From: Oscillospiraceae bacterium
GTDB taxonomy: Bacteria; Bacillota; Clostridia; Oscillospirales; Oscillospiraceae
Assembly (NCBI GenBank): GCA_017397565.1
Contig: JAFQIL010000010.1
Span: 1 to 38,363 of the forward strand
Direction of reading: 5' to 3'
Length of the DNA: 38,363 bases
Shown in pieces: positions 14,637 to 22,729 of this stretch (its first letter is position 1; every line of letters begins with the position of its first letter). A program made the position numbers and the translations under genes. The notes beneath the pieces are model-generated. The model had not been told where the DNA came from. It saw nothing but the letters and a program-made list of their open reading frames with translations, and did no database searches.

Positions 14637-16724
14637 TTAATAGAACAGAATATCGGAATAAGTGGGGTAGGGCCAGTAGCCTTTGTCTGTTAACTTTTCC
14701 AAAACATCCGCATGGCAGCGAATGACAGTCATGTCTTTGACAATGGTGTTGCGGAAGTAGAACATAGCGGCCTGGGTGTCCTCCTTGGGAACATTAACGA
14801 GATCCAGCCGAAGCTGCTCACAGGCATCATACAAGCTGTCTGTATGCTCAGTCAGCCGGGAAAGGAGGGCAGCCTCCGCTTTTGCCGAAACACCCAGCTC
14901 CTTCTTCCGCTGAACACCAAGCGCAAGGTCAGAGCTGTAGTGCACTGCAGCGGGCAGGATCTGCTGGATGGCCATATCCAAAGCGGTTCTGGCTTCAATG
15001 TTGATCACCTTGCAGTAGGCTTCCATGTAGATTTCGTGCCGGGCCCGGAACTCTGCTTCCGAGAAGATTCCGTGCTTGGTAACCAGATCGATGTTTTTCT
15101 CAGAAATATAAGCGGGCAAAGCTTCCGCGGTGGAAGAAAGATTGCTAAGACCTCTTTGCTTGGCTTCTTCCCGCCACTGGTCGGAATAGCCGTTTCCGTT
15201 GAAGATGATCCGCTGATGTGCCTTCAAGGTGTCACATACCAGCTTTTGCAGCGCGGTATCAAAGTCATCTGCTTTCTCCAAAATATCCGCGAACTGACCA
15301 AGCTCTTCGGCCATAATAGTATTCAGCGCTACGTTAGGCCCGGCTACCGACTGGGAAGAACCCAGCATACGGAATTCGAATTTGTTGCCGGTAAAGGCAA
15401 CAGGGGAGGTGCGGTTTCGGTCGGTGGTGTCCTTAGGAATGGAGGGCAGAACGTCAACACCGATTCGCATCAGACTCTTTTCGGGGTCTGTGTAGTTTGT
15501 GCCGTTGATGATGGATTCTACGACTGCTGTCAGCTCGTCGCCAAGGAAAATAGAAATAATAGCAGGAGGTGCTTCGTGAGCGCCCAGACGGTGGTCATTA
15601 CCTGCGGTAGCGACAGTGCAGCGTAGGAAGTCCTGATACTCATCCACACCCTTGATAAATGCCGCCAGGAAAACCAGGAACTGGGCGTTCTGCCGGGGCG
15701 TCTTGCCGGGGCTGAACAGGTTCCTGCCGGAATCGGTGCATAGCGACCAGTTGTTGTGCTTGCCGGAGCCGTTGACACCGGCAAAAGGCTTCTCATGAAG
15801 CAGGCATACAAGATCGTGCTTAGCGGCACATTTTTTCATAATGGCCATAACCACCTGATTAGAGTCACAGGCGTTGCCGGCATCGGAGAAAATGGGGGCC
15901 AGCTCGTGCTGACAGGGAGCAGCCTCGTTGTGCTTGGTTTTGGAGAGAACACCTACCCGCCACAGCTGTTCGTCCAGATCCTTCATGAAGGAGGAAACCC
16001 GGGTACGAATGGTGCCAAAATAGTGGTCCTCCAATTCCTGTCCCTTAGGAGGCGCAGCACCAAAGAGAGTTCTGCCGGTAAGACGCAGATCCTCCCGCTG
16101 GGCATACAGAGCCTTAGGGATAAGAAAATATTCCTGCTCCGCGCCAACGGAAACATGTATGCGATTTGTCTCGTTGTCACCGAATAGACGGAGGATCCGG
16201 GTCGCTTCCCGGGAAACCTCGTCCAAAGAGCGCAAAAGGGGCGTTTTTTCGTCCAAAGCTGCGCCGGTGTAGGAGAAGAAGCAGGTAGGGATGTACAGAC
16301 TGTTGTCTTTTACAAAGGCGTGGGCGGTGGGATCCCAGGCGGTATAACCCCGGGCCTCAAAGGTAGCCCGAAGACCACCGGAGGGGAAGGAACTGGCATC
16401 CGGTTCTCCGCGAACCAATTCCTTGCCGGAAAATTCCATAATGACACGGCCGTCACCCACAGGAGAAATAAAAGAATCATGCTTTTCCGCAGTGATCCCG
16501 GTCATGGGCTGGAACCAGTGGGTATAGTGGGTAGCACCCTTTTCAATGGCCCAGATTTTCATGGCTTCGGCAATGGAATTGGCTACCTGAAGGGGCAGGG
16601 ACGAGCCGGTGGTAATACACTGTTTCCAGGCGTGGAAGGTATCCGGATCCAATCGCTGCTTCATAACAGCTTCGCTGAAAACGTCTGTACCAAACAGCTC
16701 GGGAATATCGATAATTGTATTCAT
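14637..16724 (-). CDS. glnN: Glutamine synthetase type III
   Basis: A 695-residue glutamine synthetase of the large GSIII (GlnN) class, which joins ammonia to glutamate with ATP in the cytosol. Class features are plain: the N-terminal FGTDVFSEAVMKQRLD, the ATP/glutamate-binding core VSVGAEQEYFLI, KHNEAAPCQHELAPIF, the glycine loop AGVNGSGKHNNWSL, and FEFRMLGSSQSVAGPN with the active-site Arg. Length fits the family's usual 690-730 residues. It stands alone on the - strand with its own promoter. A hairpin-forming leader (16757-16789) precedes it and could take part in nitrogen control, but no known riboswitch was recognised. Confidence 0.97.
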   Translation of the reverse strand: MNTIIDIPELFGTDVFSEAVMKQRLDPDTFHAWKQCITTGSSLPLQVANSIAEAMKIWAIEKGATHYTHWFQPMTGITAEKHDSFISPVGDGRVIMEFSGKELVRGEPDASSFPSGGLRATFEARGYTAWDPTAHAFVKDNSLYIPTCFFSYTGAALDEKTPLLRSLDEVSREATRILRLFGDNETNRIHVSVGAEQEYFLIPKALYAQREDLRLTGRTLFGAAPPKGQELEDHYFGTIRTRVSSFMKDLDEQLWRVGVLSKTKHNEAAPCQHELAPIFSDAGNACDSNQVVMAIMKKCAAKHDLVCLLHEKPFAGVNGSGKHNNWSLCTDSGRNLFSPGKTPRQNAQFLVFLAAFIKGVDEYQDFLRCTVATAGNDHRLGAHEAPPAIISIFLGDELTAVVESIINGTNYTDPEKSLMRIGVDVLPSIPKDTTDRNRTSPVAFTGNKFEFRMLGSSQSVAGPNVALNTIMAEELGQFADILEKADDFDTALQKLVCDTLKAHQRIIFNGNGYSDQWREEAKQRGLSNLSSTAEALPAYISEKNIDLVTKHGIFSEAEFRARHEIYMEAYCKVINIEARTALDMAIQQILPAAVHYSSDLALGVQRKKELGVSAKAEAALLSRLTEHTDSLYDACEQLRLDLVNVPKEDTQAAMFYFRNTIVKDMTVIRCHADVLEKLTDKGYWPYPTYSDILFY

Positions 16725-16793
16725 GGGAAAAGTATCCTTTCCAAATGAAATCCAACGGTCATTGTGTGGATATCGCTTCCAAAATGACCATAC

Positions 16794-16821
16794 ATTATAA
16801 TTTTATGCGAAGGGCCATCAA
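16794..16821 (-). promoter_or_regulatory. Promoter of glnN, with inverted-repeat leader
   Basis: TATAAT on the - strand (16799-16794) with TTGATG at 16821-16816 (16-bp spacer). The leader between it and the ATG contains AATGACC/GGTCATT inverted repeats (16783-16789 / 16757-16763). AAAGGA precedes the start codon. Confidence 0.55.
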
Positions 16822-16933
16822 AAAGCAAGGGTGAATTTTCATGGTTTTTCTGCCGACATTTCACCCGGAATCGTGCAAACCTACGAAAATACCGGAAAGC
16901 AAAAAAGAAAATGAATTTTAGCTTGCCTAGAGG

Positions 16934-16962
16934 TTGCATTTTTTAAACTATTCGCGTATAAT
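16934..16962 (+). promoter_or_regulatory. Promoter of the aminotransferase gene
   Basis: TATAAT at 16957-16962 with TTGCAT at 16934-16939, 17-bp spacer. The -10 is perfect; the -35 is weak. Confidence 0.6.
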
Positions 16963-17003
16963 AAACCAAATTTATCCGATTTTGGGAAGAGAGGATGAAG
17001 GAA

Positions 17004-18281
17004 ATGATTACCACTTCTTGCAAAAATAAGGAAGAGCTTCAGAAAAAATATGAGAGTATGCTTCAGCGTTACGAGGCTTTGAAGCTTGAAGGACTCAAGC
17101 TGGATATGTCCCGGGGCAAGCCCAGCAAGCTTCAGCTTGACCTGGTAAGTGACTTGCTTGGTGTGCTTGTAGATCCCAAAGACTGCATTGCGGATGGCTG
17201 CGACAGCCGCAACTACGGAGAGCTTTCCGGCCTCAAATGCGCCCGGGAATACTGGGCAGAAATACTGGGCTGCAAGCCTTCTCAGACCTTTGTAGGCGGC
17301 AATGCCAGTTTGAATCTGATGTACGATGTGATCTCTAAGGCTTATACCCATGGTCTGACTGATAGTCCCCGTCCCTGGTGCAAAGAGGAGAAGGTGAAAT
17401 TCCTGTGTCCTGCCCCTGGCTATGACCGACACTTCCGCATCACGCAGTCCTTCGGCTTTGAACTGATTGCCGTGGAAATGACACCCGACGGTCCGAATAT
17501 GGATGCTGTAGAGCGCTTGGTGCAGGATCCTGCCGTGAAGGGCATTTGGTGTGTTCCCAAATATTCCAATCCCCAGGGCTATACATACTCCGAGGAAACC
17601 GTAAATCGGTTTGCTAATTTGAAGCCTGCGGCTCCCGACTTCACCATTATGTGGGATAATGCTTATTGCATCCACGAATTTGCCGGTGAGTTTGAGCCCT
17701 TCCCGGACATCATTTCCCTGTGCGAAGCAGCCGGCAGACCCAATATGGTCTATGAGTTTGCCTCTACTTCCAAGGTTACCTTCCCCGGTGCCGGTATCTC
17801 TGTGATGGCGACATCTGAAGCAAACATTGCCTATCAGACCAAGCTTCTGGGAGTGCAGACCATCTCTTATGATAAGGTAAATCAGCTGCGTCATGTGCGG
17901 TATTTGAAAGACAAGGCGCACACTTTAGAGCTGATGAAAAAACACGCAGCCATTATGGCTCCCAAGTTTGAAATGGTCCTGCATATGCTCAATGAAGAAT
18001 TGGCCGGTCAAGGCATTGCCCAGTGGCATGCTCCCAAGGGTGGATACTTTGTTTGTGTGGCTGCTATGCCCGGCACAGCAAAGCGTACATTGGCGCTTTG
18101 CAAGCAGGCCGGTGTCACCATGACCGAAGCCGGTGCTACCTATCCTTATGGTATCGATCCCCAGGATTCCATGATTCGCATCGCCCCCAGTTTACCCCCC
18201 ATCGAGGAGTTGGAAAAAGCAATGCAGGTGTTCTGCACCTGTCTCCGGCTGGCCGCTTTGGAGAAAATGCTTCAAGATTAA
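17004..18281 (+). CDS. Class I PLP aminotransferase (Asp_aminotransf type)
   Basis: A 425-residue fold-type I aminotransferase of the PF12897-like subgroup, seen in Clostridia and Actinobacteria and annotated as aspartate or alanine aminotransferase. Landmarks: LDMSRGKPSKLQLDL near the N-terminus, the YGELSGLKCAREYWAEILG substrate loop, GIWCVPKYSNPQGYTYS with the N-P motif, WDNAYCIHEF with the Asp and Tyr facing the PLP ring, and FASTSKVTFPGAGISVM with the Schiff-base lysine. The start at 17004 is preferred to 16995 because AGAGAGG then has 9-bp spacing. It is a single-gene unit ending in a strong terminator, divergent from glutamine synthetase, which fits amino-acid nitrogen metabolism. Confidence 0.9.
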   Translation: MITTSCKNKEELQKKYESMLQRYEALKLEGLKLDMSRGKPSKLQLDLVSDLLGVLVDPKDCIADGCDSRNYGELSGLKCAREYWAEILGCKPSQTFVGGNASLNLMYDVISKAYTHGLTDSPRPWCKEEKVKFLCPAPGYDRHFRITQSFGFELIAVEMTPDGPNMDAVERLVQDPAVKGIWCVPKYSNPQGYTYSEETVNRFANLKPAAPDFTIMWDNAYCIHEFAGEFEPFPDIISLCEAAGRPNMVYEFASTSKVTFPGAGISVMATSEANIAYQTKLLGVQTISYDKVNQLRHVRYLKDKAHTLELMKKHAAIMAPKFEMVLHMLNEELAGQGIAQWHAPKGGYFVCVAAMPGTAKRTLALCKQAGVTMTEAGATYPYGIDPQDSMIRIAPSLPPIEELEKAMQVFCTCLRLAALEKMLQD

Positions 18282-18316
18282 AAATAAGGGCGGATCATCC
18301 GCCCTTATTTTTTTGT
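18282..18316 (+). terminator. Terminator of the aminotransferase gene
   Basis: 12-bp stem AAATAAGGGCGG (18282-18293) / CCGCCCTTATTT (18299-18310), loop ATCAT, followed by T residues. It begins directly at the stop codon. Confidence 0.92.
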
Positions 18317-18366
18317 TTACTTTTTCTTCATTATCCTGTAATATATAAAAAAGGAGGCGTGATGCT

Positions 18367-19002
18367 ATGGAACCGAAGCAATTATGTTATGATAAACGGG
18401 GCGAAATTCTGGTAAAGAACCTGCAAAGCAGACATTTTGAAGCGTACTACTGCCCGGATAAGTCATCAGCTTTGGAAAAGGCTTTGGAGCTGATCCCCAA
18501 GGGCGCCTCGGTTGGCTGGGGTGGCGCTATGAGCTGCAGTCAGATCGGTCTTCTGGATGCCCTTCGCCAGGGCGAATACCGGGTCTTTGACCGGGATCGG
18601 GCGCAGACACCGGAGGAGAAGGAAATGGCGGTTCGCAGCAGCTTAAATGCTGATGTTTTCCTGACCGGTGCCAACGGTTTGAGCCTTGACGGTCAGATGG
18701 TAAATATTGACGGAACCGGCAACCGTGTAGCTGCCATCATCTATGGACCTAAAAAAGTTTTGGTGGTTGCCGGTATGAACAAGGTGATGGATACCTTGGA
18801 CGAAGCTGTTCGCAGAGCTCGTACCATTGCCGCACCTTTGAATCAGCAGCGGTTTTGCCTAAACAATCCCTGCACCGTTACCGGAACCTGCGGCGACTGC
18901 AAAAGCGAGACCTGTATCTGTAATCAGATCCTGATCACCCGGCATTGCCGCCCGGTGGGCCGCATTCAGTTTATTATCGTAGGGGAGGATCTGGGTCTTT
19001 GA
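18367..19002 (+). CDS. LUD-domain (lactate-utilization-like, DUF162) protein
   Basis: A 211-residue protein of the LUD / LutC-YkgG family. Typical blocks are ALELIPKGASVGWGGAMSCSQ, SLNADVFLTGANGLSLDGQM, VNIDGTGNRVAAIIYGPKKV and VVAGMNKVM, with a C-terminal Cys cluster (NNPCTVTGTCGDCKSETCICN), common in the stand-alone Clostridia form. LutC in Bacillus is part of an L-lactate oxidising complex, but here lutA and lutB are absent, so the role is open. It starts after AAGGAGG and its stop overlaps the next gene's TTG start, heading a four-gene run that ends at 21197. Confidence 0.92.
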   Translation: MEPKQLCYDKRGEILVKNLQSRHFEAYYCPDKSSALEKALELIPKGASVGWGGAMSCSQIGLLDALRQGEYRVFDRDRAQTPEEKEMAVRSSLNADVFLTGANGLSLDGQMVNIDGTGNRVAAIIYGPKKVLVVAGMNKVMDTLDEAVRRARTIAAPLNQQRFCLNNPCTVTGTCGDCKSETCICNQILITRHCRPVGRIQFIIVGEDLGL

Positions 19003-19415
19003 ACTGGCAAAAATGGAAGGCACTGATTCTTCGGCATTACGATTTGTTGGCATACCTGTTTTTTGGTGGACTGACAACGGTTGTCAATTATTTGGTATAT
19101 ATACCCTGCTTTAACTGGTGGAGGATATCCGCCACGGTCAGCAATGTCATTGCGTGGCTGGTGGCTGTGACCTTTGCCTTTGTGACCAACAAGCCTTTTG
19201 TATTCAAAAGCCGCGATTGGTCGGCAAAGGTACTGCTTCCGGAATTGGGAAAGTTTCTCGGCTGTCGGGTGGGATCCGGTGTATTGGAGACGGTTTTTCT
19301 GTTTGTGACCGTGGATTTGCTGACATGGAACGGAAACTGGATGAAAGTGATCACCAGTATTTTAGTGGTGATTCTGAACTATGTGGGAAGTAAATTGTTT
19401 GTATTCCGAAAATAG
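18999..19415 (+). CDS. GtrA-like membrane protein
   Basis: A 138-residue protein of the GtrA/DPMS family with four membrane helices: YDLLAYLFFGGLTTVVNYLV, ISATVSNVIAWLVAVTFAFV, GVLETVFLFVTVDLLTW and VITSILVVILNYVGSKLFVF. The FGGLTTVVNYLVY opening and the TNKPFVFKSRDW loop are family signatures. Such proteins help move or modify lipid-linked sugars for cell-surface polysaccharide or teichoic acid decoration. The TTG at 18999 is chosen as start because GGGGAGG at 18982-18988 is correctly spaced and the TTGA overlap with the LUD stop suggests coupling. No glycosyltransferase is adjacent. Confidence 0.88.
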   Translation: MNWQKWKALILRHYDLLAYLFFGGLTTVVNYLVYIPCFNWWRISATVSNVIAWLVAVTFAFVTNKPFVFKSRDWSAKVLLPELGKFLGCRVGSGVLETVFLFVTVDLLTWNGNWMKVITSILVVILNYVGSKLFVFRK

Positions 19416-19434
19416 AGATAAAGGTGGCGACAGT

Positions 19435-20643
19435 ATGGTGCAACCAAGGCGTAAGAGAAGAAGAAGGCGGCGTATCAGAACCTTACAACCGACATTGATG
19501 TTCGGTGGCGTTGTGCTTGTGATAGCAGCCATAGTGATAGGAATCTGGCTTTTGTGGCGTGGTGCGCAGCCCCGGTTTGTGGATGTGATGATCGAGTTGG
19601 GTCAGCCTATGCCCAGCATCTCAGAATTTACCACAAAATACGCAGACCTTGATGAGGTGGAAATGCTCACACCGGAATCGGATATTCAGGTTGACAAGGT
19701 CGGCGTTTATTCCATCAAATTCCGATACGGGAAAAAAGTAGAAACGGTAACCTTGACTGTTCGCGATACTACAAAACCGGCAGTAACGCTGAAAACGATG
19801 ACGGTTGCGCCGGGAACGGTTGTGAATGCCGAAGATTTTATTGCAAAAATTGAAGACTTCTCTGAAACGACGGTGTTTTTCCTGGATAAGCCGGCAGTTT
19901 TGGATGTTTATGGCAGCGTTCCGGTCACCATCTTTGTCCAGGATGCCCAGGGCAATGAGACTGTGATCGAATCCAAATTGGAATACACCTGGCTGAGGGC
20001 AGAGTATCTGATGGAAGTGGGTCATGTCTTAACGAAAGAAGATCTGATTTTGGATCCTGCGGTAAATGAGGAGGTTTTGCTTCAGGCGGCCTTGGATCAT
20101 GTCACTTGGTTTGGTGTCGGAACCTACGGCGTGGGTGGTACTTGGAATGGGGAGACCCGTGATTGCACCGTTACTGTTGTGGATACCACGGCGCCGGAAC
20201 TGCAGCTTAAGGAATTGAGCATCTATGCTGATGAAGAAGCGACAGCGGAAGACTTTGTGGAGTCTCTGAACGATGCCTCCAGAACTGCGGAAGTGCACCT
20301 GCTTACGGAACTGAAATTTGGTGAAGTCGGATCGGTGCAGATCGTACAGATTGAAGCCGTCGATGCCAGCGGAAACAAAACCGTAGCACAGACCGTTTTG
20401 CGGATCATCGAAGACGCAGCCCCGGTGTTCAGTGGCTTGGATGACATTGTGACCAATGTGGGCAAAACGCCCGATTATCGGGCAGGTGTGACAGCACTGG
20501 ATGACCGTGACGGGGAATTGACATTCCAGATCGATTGCTCTGCCGTACAGCTGCAAAACGCAGGCACATATTTTGCGATCTATACGGCAATAGACAGCGC
20601 GGGAAATAAAACAGAAATGGTGCGCCGTATTGTGGTAAAATAA
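19435..20643 (+). CDS. Type II membrane protein with Ig-like repeats
   Basis: A 402-residue protein with an Arg/Lys-rich cytosolic tip (QPRRKRRRRRRIRTLQP), one membrane helix (about residues 22-43) and an outside part made of about four beta-sandwich repeats like DUF5011/HYR domains. The linkers RDTTKPAVTL, VDTTAPELQL and IEDAAPVFSG mark the domain borders, and each repeat ends in a D-A-x-G-N-x-T strand (QDAQGNET, VDASGNKT, IDSAGNKT). ATG at 19435 with AAAGGTGG is preferred over the in-frame codon at 19381, which would lie within the GtrA gene. Likely a cell-envelope structural or adhesion protein. Confidence 0.82.
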   Translation: MVQPRRKRRRRRRIRTLQPTLMFGGVVLVIAAIVIGIWLLWRGAQPRFVDVMIELGQPMPSISEFTTKYADLDEVEMLTPESDIQVDKVGVYSIKFRYGKKVETVTLTVRDTTKPAVTLKTMTVAPGTVVNAEDFIAKIEDFSETTVFFLDKPAVLDVYGSVPVTIFVQDAQGNETVIESKLEYTWLRAEYLMEVGHVLTKEDLILDPAVNEEVLLQAALDHVTWFGVGTYGVGGTWNGETRDCTVTVVDTTAPELQLKELSIYADEEATAEDFVESLNDASRTAEVHLLTELKFGEVGSVQIVQIEAVDASGNKTVAQTVLRIIEDAAPVFSGLDDIVTNVGKTPDYRAGVTALDDRDGELTFQIDCSAVQLQNAGTYFAIYTAIDSAGNKTEMVRRIVVK

Positions 20644-20675
20644 AAACGGTAAGAAGCCTTGAAAAGGAAGCAGGT

Positions 20676-21197
20676 ATGACAAAGCTATTGCGCGTTATGT
20701 TGGCGATGGGAATATTGTTAGGGCTTTGCGCCTGCGCAAATAATGCTCCCCCAAACGAGCCAGCTACGCAAAACTCAGAAATCAATGGCGAACAGGATTC
20801 CTTGCCTGGCTATGGCTTTGTTTTTCAAGGCGTGGAATTGGTTCCCGGGGAGCCCTTTGCGGCGGAAGATTTTCCGGAACCGCAGTATAGCTATACGCAA
20901 ACCAACAGCGTTTTGGGTGGGTATGATACATTTTACAATTATGTTGATGTTGAAATTACCGTCCATGACGATGGAAAGTCGGCTGTGATTCGGAGGGTGA
21001 TCGTGATCAGCCCAGATCTTAAAACCCCGGAAGGCTTGTCTTTGGGAGATTCGCTGGAACAGGTTACAAAGCTTTACGGTGATATCAACACAAAAGACGG
21101 AGATATTTGGCTGTTTAGTAAGGGAAAAACGGCACTTGCTGTTTTAACCCAGGATGGTTTTGTGGCCGGTATAGAATATCGTTTTACAAATTCGTAG
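20676..21197 (+). CDS. Small lipoprotein of unknown function
   Basis: A 173-residue protein with a signal peptide and lipobox LCAC (C20 is the lipidated residue), then an N/P/T-rich linker and a C-terminal domain containing TPEGLSLGDSLEQVTKLYGD, a G-D-S-x-E-x-V-x-x-x-Y-G pattern seen in many small Firmicute lipoproteins. It should be anchored on the outer face of the membrane. It follows the Ig-like protein after 32 bp and is the last gene of the LUD run, closed by a very strong terminator. Confidence 0.78.
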   Translation: MTKLLRVMLAMGILLGLCACANNAPPNEPATQNSEINGEQDSLPGYGFVFQGVELVPGEPFAAEDFPEPQYSYTQTNSVLGGYDTFYNYVDVEITVHDDGKSAVIRRVIVISPDLKTPEGLSLGDSLEQVTKLYGDINTKDGDIWLFSKGKTALAVLTQDGFVAGIEYRFTNS

Positions 21198-21202
21198 AAT
21201 TG

Positions 21203-21243
21203 AGCGCCCCCGGTGTTGCTGGCAACACCGGGGGCGCTTTTAT
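21203..21243 (+). terminator. Terminator of the LUD-GtrA-Ig-lipoprotein run
   Basis: Perfect 16-bp GC-rich stem (21203-21218 / 21223-21238) with loop CTGG and a TTTTA tail. The 130 bp that follow up to 21371 show no gene. Confidence 0.95.
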
Positions 21244-21371
21244 AAGGCAGGTAAAAATGTTACAAAAAAACAGGAGATAAGAAAGATTCCTTGAAAAATA
21301 TAACCGTATCTGTCACCGGCCCATGCTATAGTGGTGGCATAAAATGAAGAAGCTGTTGTCAGATCCTTGCT

Positions 21372-22580
21372 TTACCGATGAGTTCCGGGCAGGGTAGGCT
21401 CTAAGGGATGTACACTAAACTGGATATCCACCGGAGAGTGGGGATACTGCCGGGTAAAGGCTTTGAGAATTCGCTGGCAGACCATCCGGCTGTTCTCGTA
21501 GTTTGCCTGGGGCAGCATGATGATCAGCTGGGATGCGCTGTAGCGGGTAACCACATCTCCCTGACGAAGACTGTTCAGCACAAGCGCCTGCAAATTTTCC
21601 ATAGCGGTATCCAAGCTGCGTCGGGAAAGACTGCGATCATTGGTGCCATGGATGGAAAGCAGGGCAATATGAATCACATCACCGCTGCGGATGATGGAAC
21701 GGGCCTGTACCTGGTAGAGAAGCTTAAAGAAATCGTATTCACAGAACACAGCGCCCTTAGTGCTGCCGGGCTCCTGCAGATGATCCCTTACGACTTCCGC
21801 GGAAACAGCAAAATTGTTGGTTTCCCGGCAAGCGTCCCTGTATAGCTTCCGGCTTTCTTCGGAGGGCATAACACCAAAGGTTTCAAAAAGCAGCTCGCTC
21901 ATGGTTTCGTAAGCGGTAACAGCGCCGCTGCGATCGTTCAAAGCGATTTGAGCCCGCATCTGATACTGATAAAGCTCTTCACTGTAAGGCTCGATTTTCA
22001 GTGCCTTGCCGGTAAGCTCCAGGACTTTCTGCCACTGGTTTTTCTCACAGAGCATAGAAAGGGCTTGTAAAGCACCTTCCAAATACCGTTGGTGATAGTA
22101 AGCGGAAATGGGCATTGCCCAGCTTTCCATGGAAAGCTTAGGCAGAAAATCTCCCTGATACAAATCCAAGGCCTGCAAAAGCAGCTCCAGACGGCTTTCT
22201 TCTGTTTCCTTTCCGGCTGCTGTATACAGTCGGTCGAATTCTTCCACATCCAGCACCAAAGGAATGTCTGTGTTCCAGCCGTAATTGCCTTTGGTGTGCA
22301 GGATCAGTTCGTGACCGGCCCGGGGACCCAGGGGATCCAGCATGGCACGGGCACGATAAAACAGTGCTTTCAGACGGCCGGCAGGATCGTCGATTTCAGC
22401 GGTAGGGCCCTGTGTCAGGGTGAGATACTGCTCCTGAGTGGTTCGAGTACGGCGGGAATATATCAGATATGCCAAAAGAAGCCATACTTTTCGCATACGG
22501 TTGTTGCTGTCATCGATCCGGTTTTTGCCCCGGGTGATGGAAAAACCGCCTAACATGGATACATAGATAGGCTCAGTCAT
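21372..22580 (-). CDS. BTAD-type transcriptional regulator with degenerate GGDEF-like tail
   Basis: A 402-residue SARP/BTAD-type regulator. Residues about 5-105 form a winged-helix segment (YVSMLGGFSITRG opening, RMRKVWLLLAYLI, LKALFYRARAML) and about 110-255 the helical BTAD module (LELLLQALDLYQGDFLPKLSMESW, LELTGKALKIEPYSEELYQYQMR, AVTAYETMSELLFETFGVMPSEES). The last 145 residues look like a worn GGDEF fold: the line LRQGDVVTRYSASQLIIMLP matches the R-x-x-D-x-x-x-R-x-G-G-D-E-F-x-I-L-L-P strand pair, but the GGDEF residues are replaced by SASQL, so it should not make cyclic-di-GMP. It diverges from the transglutaminase/pilus genes and may regulate them. Confidence 0.82.
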   Translation of the reverse strand: MTEPIYVSMLGGFSITRGKNRIDDSNNRMRKVWLLLAYLIYSRRTRTTQEQYLTLTQGPTAEIDDPAGRLKALFYRARAMLDPLGPRAGHELILHTKGNYGWNTDIPLVLDVEEFDRLYTAAGKETEESRLELLLQALDLYQGDFLPKLSMESWAMPISAYYHQRYLEGALQALSMLCEKNQWQKVLELTGKALKIEPYSEELYQYQMRAQIALNDRSGAVTAYETMSELLFETFGVMPSEESRKLYRDACRETNNFAVSAEVVRDHLQEPGSTKGAVFCEYDFFKLLYQVQARSIIRSGDVIHIALLSIHGTNDRSLSRRSLDTAMENLQALVLNSLRQGDVVTRYSASQLIIMLPQANYENSRMVCQRILKAFTRQYPHSPVDIQFSVHPLEPTLPGTHR

Positions 22581-22614
22581 GGCATACTACCCCCTTTGCT
22601 CTTAGTTAACTAAT

Positions 22615-22644
22615 ATTATAGCAAAAAACACAGGCAAATTGCAA
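22615..22644 (-). promoter_or_regulatory. Promoter of the BTAD regulator
   Basis: TATAAT on the - strand (22620-22615) with TTGCAA at 22644-22639 (18-bp spacer). A GTTAACTAA motif (22604-22612) follows it. Confidence 0.55.
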
Positions 22645-22659
22645 TAGATAATTAAAAAC

Positions 22660-22688
22660 TTTACTTGTTATTCGCTGTCTGTTATACT
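22660..22688 (+). promoter_or_regulatory. Promoter of the transglutaminase/pilus operon
   Basis: TTTACT (22660-22665), 17-bp spacer, TATACT (22683-22688), 41 bp before the start codon at 22730. Confidence 0.6.
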
Positions 22689-22729
22689 GAAACTAACGGA
22701 TGCATATTTCAGAAAGGAGGGAATCGGTA

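Noticed and set aside
21244..21371. Small gene between the lipoprotein terminator and the BTAD gene end
   Set aside because: Only a 17-codon frame at 21343 without a ribosome site; no RNA motif recognised.
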